DNA from: Lachnospiraceae bacterium
GTDB taxonomy: Bacteria > Bacillota > Clostridia > Lachnospirales > Lachnospiraceae
Direction of reading: 5' to 3'
NCBI GenBank assembly: GCA_009774345.1
Contig: VSNR01000138.1
Location: forward strand, 1 to 11,664
DNA length: 11,664 bases
Numbering within the stretch: position 1 is the stretch's first letter; each line of letters starts with the position of its first letter. This document shows, piece after piece, positions 1 to 6,434 of the stretch. Position numbers and translations under genes: made by a program. The notes beneath the pieces are model-generated. The model ran no database searches. It had not been told where the DNA came from and saw only the letters and a program-made list of their open reading frames with translations.

Positions 1-72
1 GGGTCTTAGCTCAGCTGGGAGAGCATCTGCCTTACAAGCAGAGGGTCACAGGTTCGAGCCCTGTAGGCCCCA
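1..72 (+). tRNA. tRNA-Val (anticodon UAC), 5' base cut off by window edge
   Basis: This is a cloverleaf tRNA that decodes valine. The anticodon stem pairs 26-30 with 38-42 and the seven-base loop carries TAC at 33-35. The T arm is ACAGG (48-52), loop TTCGAGC, CCTGT (60-64). The 3' acceptor strand AGGCCCC (65-71) pairs properly only if one more G precedes base 1, giving GGGGTCT, so the gene starts one base outside the window. A72 is the discriminator. No CCA is encoded, so a nucleotidyltransferase must add it. A T-run follows at 73-77, then a second tRNA gene after 27 bases, so this is probably the tail of a tRNA cluster whose promoter lies to the left. Confidence 0.95.
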
Positions 73-99
73 TTTTTCATTTAAATTTATTACTGTGAT

Positions 100-173
100 G
101 GCGAAGTAGCTCAGTTGGCTAGAGCACGCGGTTCATACCCGCGGTGTCGAGGGTTCGAATCCCCCCTTCGCTA
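100..173 (+). tRNA. Elongator tRNA-Met (anticodon CAU)
   Basis: The acceptor stem pairs 100-106 (GGCGAAG) with 166-172 (CTTCGCT), with a G-T pair at the end and A173 as discriminator. The anticodon stem pairs 127-131 with 139-143 and the loop carries CAT at 134-136. The paired first position and overall sequence fit the elongator and not the initiator, which usually has an unpaired first position. A tRNA-Ile with a lysidine-modified CAU anticodon cannot be fully excluded by eye but fits less well. The T stem GAGGG / CCCCC has an A-C mismatch (A150 with C164) where T would restore pairing. CCA is not encoded. A T-rich run follows at 174-182. Confidence 0.92.
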
Positions 174-184
174 TTTTTTATTGT

Positions 185-211
185 CAAAAAGGACTGGTCA
201 AAGCCAGTCCT
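185..211 (-). terminator. Rho-independent terminator of the trpB2 gene
   Basis: Read on the minus strand, the stem AGGACTGG / CCAGTCCT (190-197 pairing with 204-211, with a further G-T pair inside) closes a short loop and is followed directly by TTTTT (186-190). It begins 15 bases after the TrpB2 stop codon. It may also stop transcription from the tRNA genes on the other strand, but the T-richness on that side (CTTCTCT) is weak. Confidence 0.85.
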
Positions 212-225
212 CTTCTCTACTCAAT

Positions 226-1596
226 TTAGTTCACTTTAGGAAGATCTGCCAGACTCTTTGCCAGCTCTTCATCTGTCGGTATATAGTCCTGCATTTCCCC
301 ATCATTAAACCGCTGATAAGCAACCATATCAAAATATCCTGTCCCGGTCAGACCAAAGACAATATTCTTCTCCTCGCCGGTCTCTTTGCACTTGAGCGCC
401 TCATCAATTGCCACCCGGATTGCATGGCTGCTCTCTGGTGCCGGAAGGATTCCCTCCACTCTCGCAAAAGTCTGTGCAGCCTGAAATACCTCTGTCTGCT
501 CTACACTCCGCGCAGTTATGATACCATCATCATATAATTGTGACACGATCGAGCTCATTCCATGATAGCGCAGTCCTCCCGCATGATTTGCCGACGGGAT
601 AAAGCCGCTTCCAAGCGTATACATCTTTGCCAGTGGACAGATTTTTCCTGTATCACAGTAATCATAGGCATAGACGCCCCTTGTCAGACTCGGACAGGAC
701 GCCGGCTCTACCGCTATGATCTCATAGTCCGCCTCGCCTCTTAACATTTCGCCCGCAAAAGGAGAAATCAATCCGCCAAGATTTGACCCGCCGCCCGCAC
801 AGCCAATAATCATATCCGCTTTGATGCCGTATTTGTCCAGCGCTGATTTGGTCTCCAGCCCAATGATTGTCTGGTGCAAAAGCACCTGAGACAGCACAGA
901 CCCCAGCACATAGCGGTAGCCCTCCTGCGCTGTGGCTGCCTCCACAGCCTCTGAGATCGCACAGCCAAGGCTGCCTGTCGTGCCCGGAAACGCTTCGTTG
1001 ATCTTTCTGCCGACATTGGTGAGCATGGACGGAGACGGCGTAACCTTCGCCCCGTAAGTACGCATCACCTCGCGCCGGAATGGCTTTTGCTCATAGGATA
1101 CTTTGACCATATACACCTGACAGTCCAAATCAAAATAAGAACATGCCATGGAAAGCGCAGTTCCCCACTGCCCCGCCCCGGTCTCTGTCGTAACGCCTTT
1201 GAGTCCTTGCTGTTTTGCATAGTACGCCTGAGCGATGGCAGAGTTGAGCTTATGGCTTCCCGATGTGTTGTTTCCCTCAAATTTGTAATAAATATGTGCT
1301 GGTGTGTCCAGTTTCTTTTCCAGACAATACGCCCTCGTGAGCGGTGACGGACGGTACATTTTATAGAAATCACGTATCTCCTGTGGTATGTCGAAATATG
1401 CAGTGGTATCATCCAGCTCCTGTCTTGCAAGCTCCTCGCAGAAAATCGGTGAGAGTTCCTCCACGGTAATTGGTTTCATGGTTGCCGGATTGAGAATCGG
1501 CGCGGGCTTATTTTTCATGTCTGCCCGCACGTTGTACCACTGTCTAGGCATCTCACTTTCTTCCAGATAGATCTTGTATGGTATTGTTTTGCTCAT
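226..1596 (-). CDS. trpB2: Tryptophan synthase beta chain, TrpB2 type (TrpB-like PLP enzyme)
   Basis: 456 residues, PLP-dependent fold type II, cytoplasmic. TrpB enzymes condense indole with L-serine (or, in some TrpB2 members, O-phosphoserine) to tryptophan. Visible marks: RPSPLTRA at 82-89; GSHKLNSA with the PLP-binding lysine K116; ETGAGQWG with catalytic Glu138; the phosphate-binding GCAGGGSN at 265-272; EGILPAPESSHA from 381; GLTGTG at 415-420. The long N-terminal extension and overall sequence match the TrpB2 (trpB_rel) family, not classical TrpB1 of about 400 residues. The ATG start has an AAGGAAAG site upstream. It is preceded by its own promoter and followed by a terminator, so it is a single-gene unit. 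No trpA or other trp gene is in the window, which fits TrpB2 acting alone, for example in indole salvage. The true acceptor substrate cannot be told from sequence. Confidence 0.93.
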   Translation of the reverse strand: MSKTIPYKIYLEESEMPRQWYNVRADMKNKPAPILNPATMKPITVEELSPIFCEELARQELDDTTAYFDIPQEIRDFYKMYRPSPLTRAYCLEKKLDTPAHIYYKFEGNNTSGSHKLNSAIAQAYYAKQQGLKGVTTETGAGQWGTALSMACSYFDLDCQVYMVKVSYEQKPFRREVMRTYGAKVTPSPSMLTNVGRKINEAFPGTTGSLGCAISEAVEAATAQEGYRYVLGSVLSQVLLHQTIIGLETKSALDKYGIKADMIIGCAGGGSNLGGLISPFAGEMLRGEADYEIIAVEPASCPSLTRGVYAYDYCDTGKICPLAKMYTLGSGFIPSANHAGGLRYHGMSSIVSQLYDDGIITARSVEQTEVFQAAQTFARVEGILPAPESSHAIRVAIDEALKCKETGEEKNIVFGLTGTGYFDMVAYQRFNDGEMQDYIPTDEELAKSLADLPKVN

Positions 1597-1638
1597 ATTT
1601 TTCTCTCTTTCCTTGATTTATTTCAATGCAGCACTTTG

Positions 1639-1667
1639 ATTATACGCTTTCTTTCGCAAAACTTCAA
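1639..1667 (-). promoter_or_regulatory. Sigma-A promoter for trpB2
   Basis: On the minus strand TTGAAG (-35, bases 1662-1667) and TATAAT (-10, bases 1639-1644) are separated by exactly 17 bases. The -35 box begins about nine bases past the stop codon of the upstream sensor gene. Transcription would start near 1632, leaving a leader of roughly 35 bases, too short for a T-box or a trp attenuator. Confidence 0.75.
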
Positions 1668-1675
1668 CCATCAAA

Positions 1676-3631
1676 TCACAAGGCGTTAATTCTGTCAAAC
1701 TTGTCATGCAGCTCGGATGCAACCTGTCCGATCATGGTCGCTGACGCCGCTATTTCCTCGGTGCTTGCTGCGAGGTTGGTGATCCGCTCATTGACATTAT
1801 CCACAACCTTCATCAGATTCTCAGAGCTTTCCATGAGCCGCGTCATCGCCTGCACGATCTGCTCTTTGTTCTTGCTGCTGTCATCGGCAGCGCCCCTGCT
1901 GACATCGCTGAGCGTTTTGATCTCCTGCGCCACAACTGCAAATCCTTTGCCGACCTCGCCTGCGCGCGCCGCCTCAATGGAGGCATTCAGCGACAGTAAA
2001 TTTGTCTTAGCCGCCACCTTTGTAATATTTTCATTATTGCCGCCAAGCTGCTCTAAGAGCTCTGTGATCTCTCCAAATGACTTTTTCATATCATCACAGA
2101 AATCGACGACTTCCACCATTGCCATACTAATATTCGTACTCTCCTCGGCATTGTTGTTATTGCCGTCGATCATCTCATCTATAGAGACATTCAGGGTGTT
2201 GAACTCGCCGTTTGCCTCTGTCACCATAGCGCTGATTGTCTCATTTTTCTGTGCCATCTCCGCATTTTTCTGTTCTACTTCAAAGGAGATTTCCTGTACG
2301 CGCTCCTTCTCTTCCTCCGCCAGATTCTTGATATAATGAACACAGCTGTTCTTGTCATTGCAGCCATTATAGATTGCCGTAGCCATATCTGTACAAGTGT
2401 TATATCCGCACGCACTGCAATTGATATGCTGCTGTACTGTATTTTTCTTATTCATATCAGCAAAAATATCATTGAGTTCTGACAAGGAAGGCTTCTGGAT
2501 TGCATTGCCCTTTGATTTATCTGTATACTCCCGCATAAAGTCACGAATGTCAAGGTGTGCAAACTGCCTGTTGAGATTGTGCAGCCGCTGCGCCGGCGAC
2601 GCCTTGCGCGCCCATGCGCTGCTTCTTCTGCTGGACTTGCTTGCCTCCTTGATGGATTGTAGTTCATAGAGAATATCATCTGTCTTTGCCTTGGACTGTT
2701 CTATGCCTGTGCCATAGATGCATCCCTGTGCACAATTGAGCGCATCCACCATAAACGGCAGCTTCTTGCCGCCTAGCACTCTCTCTTTGTAATCCTCGAG
2801 AAAATGATACGCATGTTTCTCACCCTCAATCTGGCGGATGAACACTTCCTCCCCGCAGAACCAGTATACATTCTCCTTGAGACCGCCGGGCATGGGATAG
2901 ATCGAGCCCAGACCGTACTCAATCTCATTCGGCGCCGGGTCTGCCTTGATATTGTGGCTTCTGGCATAGTTTGCCAAATGGTCAAACGTTACATTATAAC
3001 TCACATACCCTTTGTTTTTGGGATCGCTGATCTCGTCTTTTTTGGCAATGCATGGACTGATAAAGGCCAGCTTATCGGTTATTTTCAAGTATTTCTTCGC
3101 ATAGATTGCCGCACACATTAGCGGACTCTGTACTGGCACAAGTTTGGGTATCAGCTCAGGTATGTAATGCTCAATGTAATTGACAATTGCCGGACATGGC
3201 TGGGAAATCCCACCCTGAAAATGATGTTCTGTGATGTACTTGATATATCCCCATGTCGTGATATCCGCGCCAAAGCTGACGCTGATAATCCGGTTTACGC
3301 CTAATTTTTTCAGCCCTCCAAGAATCTTTTTATATTCATTTGGATAGTTTGCCGCAAATGCTGGCGCCCACAGTACTGATAGTTTCTCTCCTTTTGAAAG
3401 TGCTGCAAAAAATTCCTCTGTATCATCCACAAATTCTCTTGCATTGTGTTCACATGCATCAAAACAAGCTCCGCACGCAATGCATTTATCACCGTCCACT
3501 TCAATTCTCTGTAGTCCTTCCTCTGTCTTGACAGCTTTGTTTGCAGTGATGACTGGACAAACAGAAATGCACTTATTACATCCAATACATTTCTCATTTG
3601 TAAAGATTAGCCCCTTCTGATTTCCGTACAT
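1676..3631 (-). CDS. Sensory [FeFe]-hydrogenase-like protein fused to a methyl-accepting chemotaxis signalling domain
   Basis: About 651 residues, soluble, no signal peptide or membrane segment. The ATG at 3629-3631 is chosen because AGAGGA lies 10 bases upstream; the in-frame GTG three codons earlier is only one base from that site. Order of parts: two [4Fe-4S] ferredoxin motifs (Cys15/18/21/25 and Cys50/53/56/60); an [FeFe]-hydrogenase H-domain, about 80-320; a basic Ser/Arg-rich linker, about 328-350; a Cys-rich Fe-S module (Cys405/408/413/424); a coiled coil; and an MCP hairpin tip, about 536-575, with NLLSLNASIEAARAGE and GKGFAVVAQE. H-cluster ligand cysteines are kept: SQPCP (Cys146), SPCIAKKDE (Cys194), LNCAQGC (Cys300, Cys304). 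The first motif has Pro where catalytic enzymes have the proton-shuttling Cys of TSCCP. Family knowledge: this combination marks putative sensory hydrogenases with chemotaxis-type output. Inference: it senses H2 or redox state and signals through CheA/CheW. No hydEFG maturation genes or che genes are in the window. Confidence 0.88.
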   Translation of the reverse strand: MYGNQKGLIFTNEKCIGCNKCISVCPVITANKAVKTEEGLQRIEVDGDKCIACGACFDACEHNAREFVDDTEEFFAALSKGEKLSVLWAPAFAANYPNEYKKILGGLKKLGVNRIISVSFGADITTWGYIKYITEHHFQGGISQPCPAIVNYIEHYIPELIPKLVPVQSPLMCAAIYAKKYLKITDKLAFISPCIAKKDEISDPKNKGYVSYNVTFDHLANYARSHNIKADPAPNEIEYGLGSIYPMPGGLKENVYWFCGEEVFIRQIEGEKHAYHFLEDYKERVLGGKKLPFMVDALNCAQGCIYGTGIEQSKAKTDDILYELQSIKEASKSSRRSSAWARKASPAQRLHNLNRQFAHLDIRDFMREYTDKSKGNAIQKPSLSELNDIFADMNKKNTVQQHINCSACGYNTCTDMATAIYNGCNDKNSCVHYIKNLAEEEKERVQEISFEVEQKNAEMAQKNETISAMVTEANGEFNTLNVSIDEMIDGNNNNAEESTNISMAMVEVVDFCDDMKKSFGEITELLEQLGGNNENITKVAAKTNLLSLNASIEAARAGEVGKGFAVVAQEIKTLSDVSRGAADDSSKNKEQIVQAMTRLMESSENLMKVVDNVNERITNLAASTEEIAASATMIGQVASELHDKFDRINAL

Positions 3632-3708
3632 AATGTACACATCCTCTCATAATTCATTTTAGATCGTTGTATCTATTTTATCATAAAGTTTGTCTCTCGT
3701 ACATATTT

Positions 3709-3722
3709 CTTAAAATTTTAAG
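3709..3722. promoter_or_regulatory. Perfect 14-base palindrome, possible operator
   Basis: CTTAAAATTTTAAG reads the same on both strands and lies about 80-90 bases upstream of the sensor start codon, just before the best -10 candidate. In DNA this AT-rich such a palindrome can arise by chance, so a regulatory role is only a possibility. Confidence 0.3.
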
Positions 3723-3817
3723 TCACTTTTATGATTATTTTGTAACTATTACACACAAGGATTGTTCAAATATTGTTCTTGTTGCTCATATATAGTGCTC
3801 TTCTTCTATTTTTTTAG

Positions 3818-3837
3818 TGCACTTTTTTGCACTTTTT
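3818..3837. repeat. Tandem repeat of TGCACTTTTT, two copies
   Basis: Two adjacent 10-base units, TGCACTTTTT, at 3818-3827 and 3828-3837, followed by further T. It lies within the AT-rich intergenic region and has no evident function. It may be simple slippage or a pair of binding half-sites one helical turn apart. Confidence 0.6.
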
Positions 3838-3938
3838 TTACTATGTTTCTATCTTATGTAGGTAATTGTACTATATTTTAGTCAAACTTTCTTAAAATTC
3901 TCCTAATCGAGCAGAAAAAAGCCATCTTCCCTGCGCGC

Positions 3939-3983
3939 CGGGCACCCGTCAGCGCTAGCTGACAATCCACCTTTGGGTGCCCG
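3939..3983. repeat. GC-rich 45-base bulged hairpin of unknown role
   Basis: The outer arms CGGGCACCC (3939-3947) and GGGTGCCCG (3975-3983) pair over nine bases. Directly inside, GTCAGC (3948-3953) and GCTGAC (3958-3963) pair over six bases around a GCTA loop. That makes a 15-pair stem with an 11-base one-sided bulge (3964-3974). It stands out against the AT-rich surroundings. No T-run follows immediately on either strand (on the minus strand TTTTTT comes about 20 bases later), so it is not a standard terminator. It could be a structured RNA, a dispersed palindromic repeat or an mRNA 3'-end stabiliser. Confidence 0.6.
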
Positions 3984-3990
3984 TGTGCAT

Positions 3991-4027
3991 AAAAAAGAAC
4001 CTGACTTGCGCTGGTCAGATTCTTTTT
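3991..4027 (-). terminator. Rho-independent terminator of the carAB-queH-argS operon
   Basis: On the minus strand the A-rich outer arm and CTGAC (4014-4018 pairing with 4001-4005) form a stem with one internal mismatch and an eight-base loop, ending in TTCTTTTTTAT. It starts about 16 bases after the argS stop codon. Because its outer arms are A-run and T-run, it could work in both directions. Confidence 0.8.
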
Positions 4028-4042
4028 AATCTTAAAATGTAA

Positions 4043-5815
4043 TTACATCCTCTCTGGCGCTGAGAATCCCAGCAGATCAATGGCTGTCTCAAGCACATCT
4101 CTTGTGAGTGTCAAAAGTGCGATCCATCCTGCCTTCTTTGATGTGTCCTCCTCCGCAAGAATCTTCGTCTCATGATAAAAATGATTAAACGCATTTGCAA
4201 GGTCATAAATATACGCACAAATCTTGTGCGGCGCATACTCGTCACATGCCGCCTCCACGCTTGCATTATATTTTGCCAGCGCCATCATCAACTGTTTCTC
4301 ACTGTCATTGACAGGTGCTTTGATATCAGCGCTTACTGCCTGCACATCCCCGCCGTTCTCCGCATATTTGGCAAGAATTGATTTGATACGCACAATCGTA
4401 TAGAGAATATAGGGACCTGTATCGCCCTCTGATGAAGTAAAGCGGTCGATATCAAAAATGTAATCTTTGCTTGCCTGATTGGACAGATCGCCATATTTTA
4501 ACGCGGCAAGCCCTACCACCTGCGCTGTCGCTGCTGCCTCCTCATCTGAGGTCTCACGGCTTTCCTTAATTTTGCGAAACATTTCATCATTGATTTCCCG
4601 AATCAGATTTTCAAGCCGCATCACACCGCCCTCGCGCGTCTTAAAGGGCTTTCCATCTGCACCGTTCATTGTACCGAAACCAAGAAACTTTAATTCTGTA
4701 TCCTCTTGCACCAATTTTGTCTTGCGCGCACAGCGAAAGATCTGCTCAAAATACAGTTCCTGCCGTTTGTCTACCACATAGAGGATTCTGTCTGGCTGTT
4801 CTGTCTCCATGCGCATCTTGATTGTCGCAAGGTCTGTGGTATTGTAAAGCGCTGCTCCGTCTGATTTTAGCATAATACATGGCGGAATCTCCTTTGTGTC
4901 GGTCTCCTCCTTCACATCAACCACAAGCGCCCCTTCACTTAGATGTGCATAACCGCCTTCTTTCATTGCCTCCACCATTCCCGGTATCATATCATGCACA
5001 GCGGACTCACCGTTCCAAAGGTCAAAAGTTACATTTAATTTCTCATAAATTTTCTTTAAATCCGTGACAGAAACGGCGATAATATGCTTCCACAGAGCCC
5101 GGTAGCCCGGCACACCGCTTTGCAGTTTATACGTGCAAGCCATCGCATCCGCTTTGTACGCTTCATCCTCCTTGGAACGCTTGCTCGCAAAAGGATAGAT
5201 TTCCTCTAGCTCTGAAATCGTAAGCGGCGGCTCTGTCGGATATTCTCCATGATAGTTTTCATCAAAATACACAAGCTCCGGTTTCCTGAGCCTCAGCTCA
5301 TTCATAACCAGTCCCATCGGCTGCCCCCAGTCCCCCATATGAATATCGCCGACAACCGTGTGTCCCATATAACGCGCGATGCGTTTTACGCTCTCCCCGA
5401 TAATCGCAGAACGCAAATGTCCTACATGCAGCGCTTTTGCGATATTGGGACCACCGTAGTCGATCACGATTTTTGCGGGATTTTTGGACTCTTCCACGCC
5501 AAATTTGGCATCAGCGCGCATTTTTTTGAGATAATCTCCCACAAATTCTCTCTCTAATGTCAAATTCAAAAAGCCGGGTGCCACTGCCTCCGCTTTTGCA
5601 AACACGGTACTGTCTGCAAGCTTTGCCGCGACATCCTTCGCGATCATAATCGGTGCCTTTTTGTACTGTTTTGCGCCAGCCATCGCGCCATTACACTGAT
5701 ATTCGCACAAGTCCGGGCGGTTTGAGAGCGTCACCTTTCCAAGCGCGCGGTCATATCCCGCCTGTTCAAATGCCTGCATCATTTCATCAGATATCAAATC
5801 TAATAGTTTTTTCAT
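4043..5815 (-). CDS. argS: Arginyl-tRNA synthetase
   Basis: 590 residues, class Ia aminoacyl-tRNA synthetase, cytoplasmic; attaches arginine to tRNA-Arg using ATP and, in this family, needs bound tRNA for amino acid activation. The N-terminal Arg_S additional domain spans about 1-90. The HIGH-type motif is HVGH at 130-133 within PNIAKALHVGH. The KMSK-equivalent loop is GADGKPFKTREG at 385-396. GDTGPYILYT from 464 leads into the helical anticodon-binding DALR domain, which runs to the typical PERM end. The start at 5813-5815 is chosen because AAAGGGAGGT lies five bases upstream; a longer frame to 5848 overlaps queH and lacks the usual N-terminus. It begins two bases after the queH stop and its ribosome binding site lies in the last queH codons, so it is probably translationally coupled. 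It is the last gene of the car operon. Confidence 0.96.
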   Translation of the reverse strand: MKKLLDLISDEMMQAFEQAGYDRALGKVTLSNRPDLCEYQCNGAMAGAKQYKKAPIMIAKDVAAKLADSTVFAKAEAVAPGFLNLTLEREFVGDYLKKMRADAKFGVEESKNPAKIVIDYGGPNIAKALHVGHLRSAIIGESVKRIARYMGHTVVGDIHMGDWGQPMGLVMNELRLRKPELVYFDENYHGEYPTEPPLTISELEEIYPFASKRSKEDEAYKADAMACTYKLQSGVPGYRALWKHIIAVSVTDLKKIYEKLNVTFDLWNGESAVHDMIPGMVEAMKEGGYAHLSEGALVVDVKEETDTKEIPPCIMLKSDGAALYNTTDLATIKMRMETEQPDRILYVVDKRQELYFEQIFRCARKTKLVQEDTELKFLGFGTMNGADGKPFKTREGGVMRLENLIREINDEMFRKIKESRETSDEEAAATAQVVGLAALKYGDLSNQASKDYIFDIDRFTSSEGDTGPYILYTIVRIKSILAKYAENGGDVQAVSADIKAPVNDSEKQLMMALAKYNASVEAACDEYAPHKICAYIYDLANAFNHFYHETKILAEEDTSKKAGWIALLTLTRDVLETAIDLLGFSAPERM

Positions 5816-5817
5816 TG

Positions 5818-6432
5818 TTACCTCCCTTTCGAATACACACACCCACAATAATTCTGCCGGTACAGCCCATACTCCGCAGACAGCTCGATGGAGCGCTTAT
5901 ACCCATTTTTCTTCTTGAAATCCGACGGAAGCCACGAAATCTGGTATCGTTCTGCCAATCGCTCGCCAATCTCATTCAATTTTGCAGCGTTCTTTAACGG
6001 GCTGATCGTGAGGGTCGTCGCAAAATAGTCATACGCTTGTTTTTTCGCAAGCGCTGCCGTCTTGCCAAGCCGAAGCTCATAGCAGGCAAAACAGCGCTCG
6101 CCGCCCTCCGGGCACTGCTCTAAACCCTTCGCTGCCACATAAAAAACTTCGGGTTCATAATCTCCCTCTATAACAGCAATGGGATAGCCGCTGTCCGGCA
6201 GTTGATTATAGGCGTTGATCAGACGCTTCTGTTCCTCCACACGTTTTTGATATTCGGCTTCCATCGAAATATTTGGATTGTAATAAAAAACGGTAATCTC
6301 AAAATACCGCCTCAGATATTCAAGCACCGAACTGCTGCACGGCGCACAGCAGCTATGCAACAGCAGGCGCGGCACAGTGGTGAGCTGCGCTAATAATTGA
6401 TCCAGCTCGCGCTGGTAATTTCTTGTGTTCAT
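5818..6432 (-). CDS. queH: Epoxyqueuosine reductase QueH
   Basis: 204 residues, cytoplasmic, DUF208/QueH family. QueH reduces epoxyqueuosine to queuosine at the wobble position of tRNAs with GUN anticodons, the last step of the pathway, and is unrelated to the cobalamin-dependent QueG. The metal-binding cysteines are visible: SCCAPC (Cys28, Cys29, Cys32), ERCFACYELR (Cys114, Cys117) and YCGC (Cys196, Cys198), which family knowledge links to an iron-sulfur cluster and a second metal site. The ATG at 6430-6432 has GGAG eight bases upstream. The GTG two codons earlier overlaps the carB stop in a GTGA arrangement but sits only two bases from that GGAG, so it is less likely. Its context between carB and argS suggests co-transcription, with no other queuosine gene nearby. 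Confidence 0.93.
   Translation of the reverse strand: MNTRNYQRELDQLLAQLTTVPRLLLHSCCAPCSSSVLEYLRRYFEITVFYYNPNISMEAEYQKRVEEQKRLINAYNQLPDSGYPIAVIEGDYEPEVFYVAAKGLEQCPEGGERCFACYELRLGKTAALAKKQAYDYFATTLTISPLKNAAKLNEIGERLAERYQISWLPSDFKKKNGYKRSIELSAEYGLYRQNYCGCVYSKGR
5820..5829 (-). promoter_or_regulatory. argS ribosome binding site inside the queH 3' end
   Basis: AAAGGGAGGT on the minus strand forms the final Lys-Gly-Arg codons and the first base of the queH stop codon. It is five bases before the argS ATG. This position fixes the argS start and suggests that ribosomes finishing queH feed argS. Confidence 0.85.
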
Positions 6433-6434
6433 GC

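Larger units (their letters stand above)
3632..3938. other. AT-rich intergenic region upstream of the sensor gene
   Basis: No coding sequence was recognised. It should hold the promoter of the hydrogenase-like sensor. The best -10 candidate on the minus strand is TATGAT at 3680-3685, but no convincing -35 box lies 16-18 bases before it, so the gene may need an activator or an alternative sigma factor. A 12-base sequence, TTTCTTAAAATT, occurs twice (from 3707 and from 3888). A perfect palindrome and a tandem repeat are listed separately. No T-box, riboswitch or small ORF with a ribosome binding site was found by eye. Confidence 0.5.

Noticed and set aside
115..537. 140-residue open frame on the plus strand starting inside tRNA-Met
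   Set aside because: It begins within a tRNA gene, crosses a terminator and runs antisense to trpB2.
1626..2336. 236-residue open frame on the plus strand
   Set aside because: It lies wholly antisense to the MCP part of the sensor gene, is Ser/Leu-rich low complexity as expected from a reversed coding strand, and has no ribosome binding site.
1676..3631. Catalytic H2-producing hydrogenase
   Set aside because: The proton-transfer cysteine is replaced by Pro, the protein ends in a chemotaxis signalling domain, and no electron-bifurcating partner genes are adjacent.
3629..3640. GTG start giving three more N-terminal residues for the sensor protein
   Set aside because: The GTG is one base from AGAGGA, too close for initiation; the ATG at 3629-3631 has a 10-base spacing.
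3939..3983. Bulged hairpin as the terminator of the car operon
   Set aside because: No T-run follows the stem directly, and a better hairpin with a T-run lies at 3991-4027, nearer to argS.
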